Source: Acidobacteriota bacterium (GTDB lineage Bacteria; Acidobacteriota; Polarisedimenticolia; Gp22-AA2). From it: a stretch of 6,538 bases of DNA. The notes under the pieces are model-generated. The model saw only the letters and a program-made list of their open reading frames with translations, had not been told where the DNA came from and searched no databases. Position 1 is the first letter of the stretch, and each line of letters starts with the position of its first letter. The translations under genes were made by a program, and so were the position numbers. The DNA lies in contig JACOUZ010000188.1 of the NCBI GenBank assembly GCA_016177515.1, forward strand, positions 1-6,538. The letters are read 5' to 3'. Positions 6,450 to 6,538 of this stretch are shown here, in pieces.

Positions 6450-6473
6450 GGGCAGCTCCATATAGGGCCGCCC
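6450..6473 (-). promoter_or_regulatory. Hairpin in the hsp20 leader
   Basis: In the - strand RNA, GGGCGGC (6473-6467) pairs with GCUGCCC (6456-6450) as seven base pairs including one G-U. Inside it, CC can pair with GG across a bulged A. The hairpin lies between the predicted transcription start and the Shine-Dalgarno sequence, 16 bases upstream of the latter. It has no U-tract, so it is not a terminator; it may stabilise the mRNA or shape the leader. No role is shown. Confidence 0.4.
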
Positions 6474-6492
6474 GGCATCTCCTGAAACGCAG

Positions 6493-6517
6493 GCAATATA
6501 CTATGTGAGTGCAATAT
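6493..6517. repeat. Short direct repeat GCAATAT across the hsp20 promoter
   Basis: GCAATAT occurs at 6493-6499 and again at 6511-6517, 18 bases apart start to start. The first copy overlaps the -10 box and the second occupies the spacer next to the -35 box. Such placement could suit a regulator binding in tandem, but seven-base repeats in AT-rich DNA also arise by chance. Confidence 0.35.
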
Positions 6518-6523
6518 TATCAA
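6495..6523 (-). promoter_or_regulatory. Sigma70-type promoter of hsp20
   Basis: On the - strand, TTGATA (6523-6518) and TATATT (6500-6495) are separated by exactly 17 bases. Each hexamer differs from consensus at one position. Transcription would start near 6488, giving a leader of about 70 nt before the hsp20 ATG. The surroundings are AT-rich, unlike the rest of the window. A CTTGATA reading as a sigma32 -35 box is possible, but no CCCCAT-like -10 follows at the right distance. Confidence 0.65.
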
Positions 6524-6538
6524 GTTATCTGCTAAAGC
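6501..6538. other. AT-rich noncoding strip at the window edge
   Basis: Apart from the -35 and spacer of the hsp20 promoter, nothing further is seen here. No coding frame with family character, terminator or RNA gene could be recognised before the window ends. The composition change from the GC-rich genes to this strip is sharp and is typical of a promoter region rather than proof of foreign DNA. Confidence 0.5.

Noticed and set aside
4182..6461. A very long open frame on the - strand running across ltaE and hsp20
   Set aside because: Its translation is rich in Arg, Gly, Pro and His with no recognisable domain, and it crosses three well-supported genes in other frames. GC-rich DNA commonly gives such empty open frames.
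6507..6519. CIRCE heat-shock operator near hsp20
   Set aside because: Only a TTGCACTC half-like sequence exists on the - strand; the opposite arm GAGTGCTAA at nine bases is absent.

Overview
The window holds six protein-coding genes in GC-rich DNA (roughly two thirds G+C by eye), apart from an AT-rich strip at the right-hand end. The gene content is bacterial: Bat aerotolerance proteins, HemW, a secreted sulfatase-fold protein, threonine aldolase and Hsp20. The high GC and the kind of sulfatase-fold protein, which ends in LGYIN and has Thr at the nucleophile position, would fit an environmental lineage such as Acidobacteriota. That placement is inference and should be held loosely.

Left part, + strand (1-3336): the 3' portion of a BatD-like gene (cut off by the window edge), a complete BatE-like gene and a complete hemW. 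Each downstream gene overlaps the one before it by exactly 4 bases (ATGA at 1391-1394, GTGA at 2194-2197), so the three read as one translationally coupled operon. BatD and BatE are envelope proteins linked to aerotolerance. HemW is a radical-SAM-type heme chaperone.

Middle, - strand (3329-4747): a predicted secreted or lipid-anchored alkaline-phosphatase/sulfatase-fold hydrolase. Its 3' end overlaps the 3' end of hemW by 8 bases, tail to tail. Threonine stands where true sulfatases have the Cys/Ser that becomes formylglycine. An 85-base divergent gap separates it from the next gene. In that gap a perfect TATAAT lies 7 bases before the sulfatase-fold ATG and there is no Shine-Dalgarno sequence, which suggests a leaderless mRNA.

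Right part: ltaE (low-specificity L-threonine aldolase, + strand, 4833-5912) converges on hsp20 (- strand, 5963-6418). The apparent intrinsic terminator of hsp20 lies inside the last codons of ltaE. Hsp20 has a good sigma70-type promoter in the AT-rich strip, a leader of about 70 nt with a hairpin, and a strong Shine-Dalgarno sequence.

No mobile element, CRISPR array, tRNA, rRNA or obviously new multi-gene system was seen. The main points of interest are regulatory layout (leaderless start, terminator inside a neighbouring gene, convergent overlap) and the predicted Thr nucleophile.
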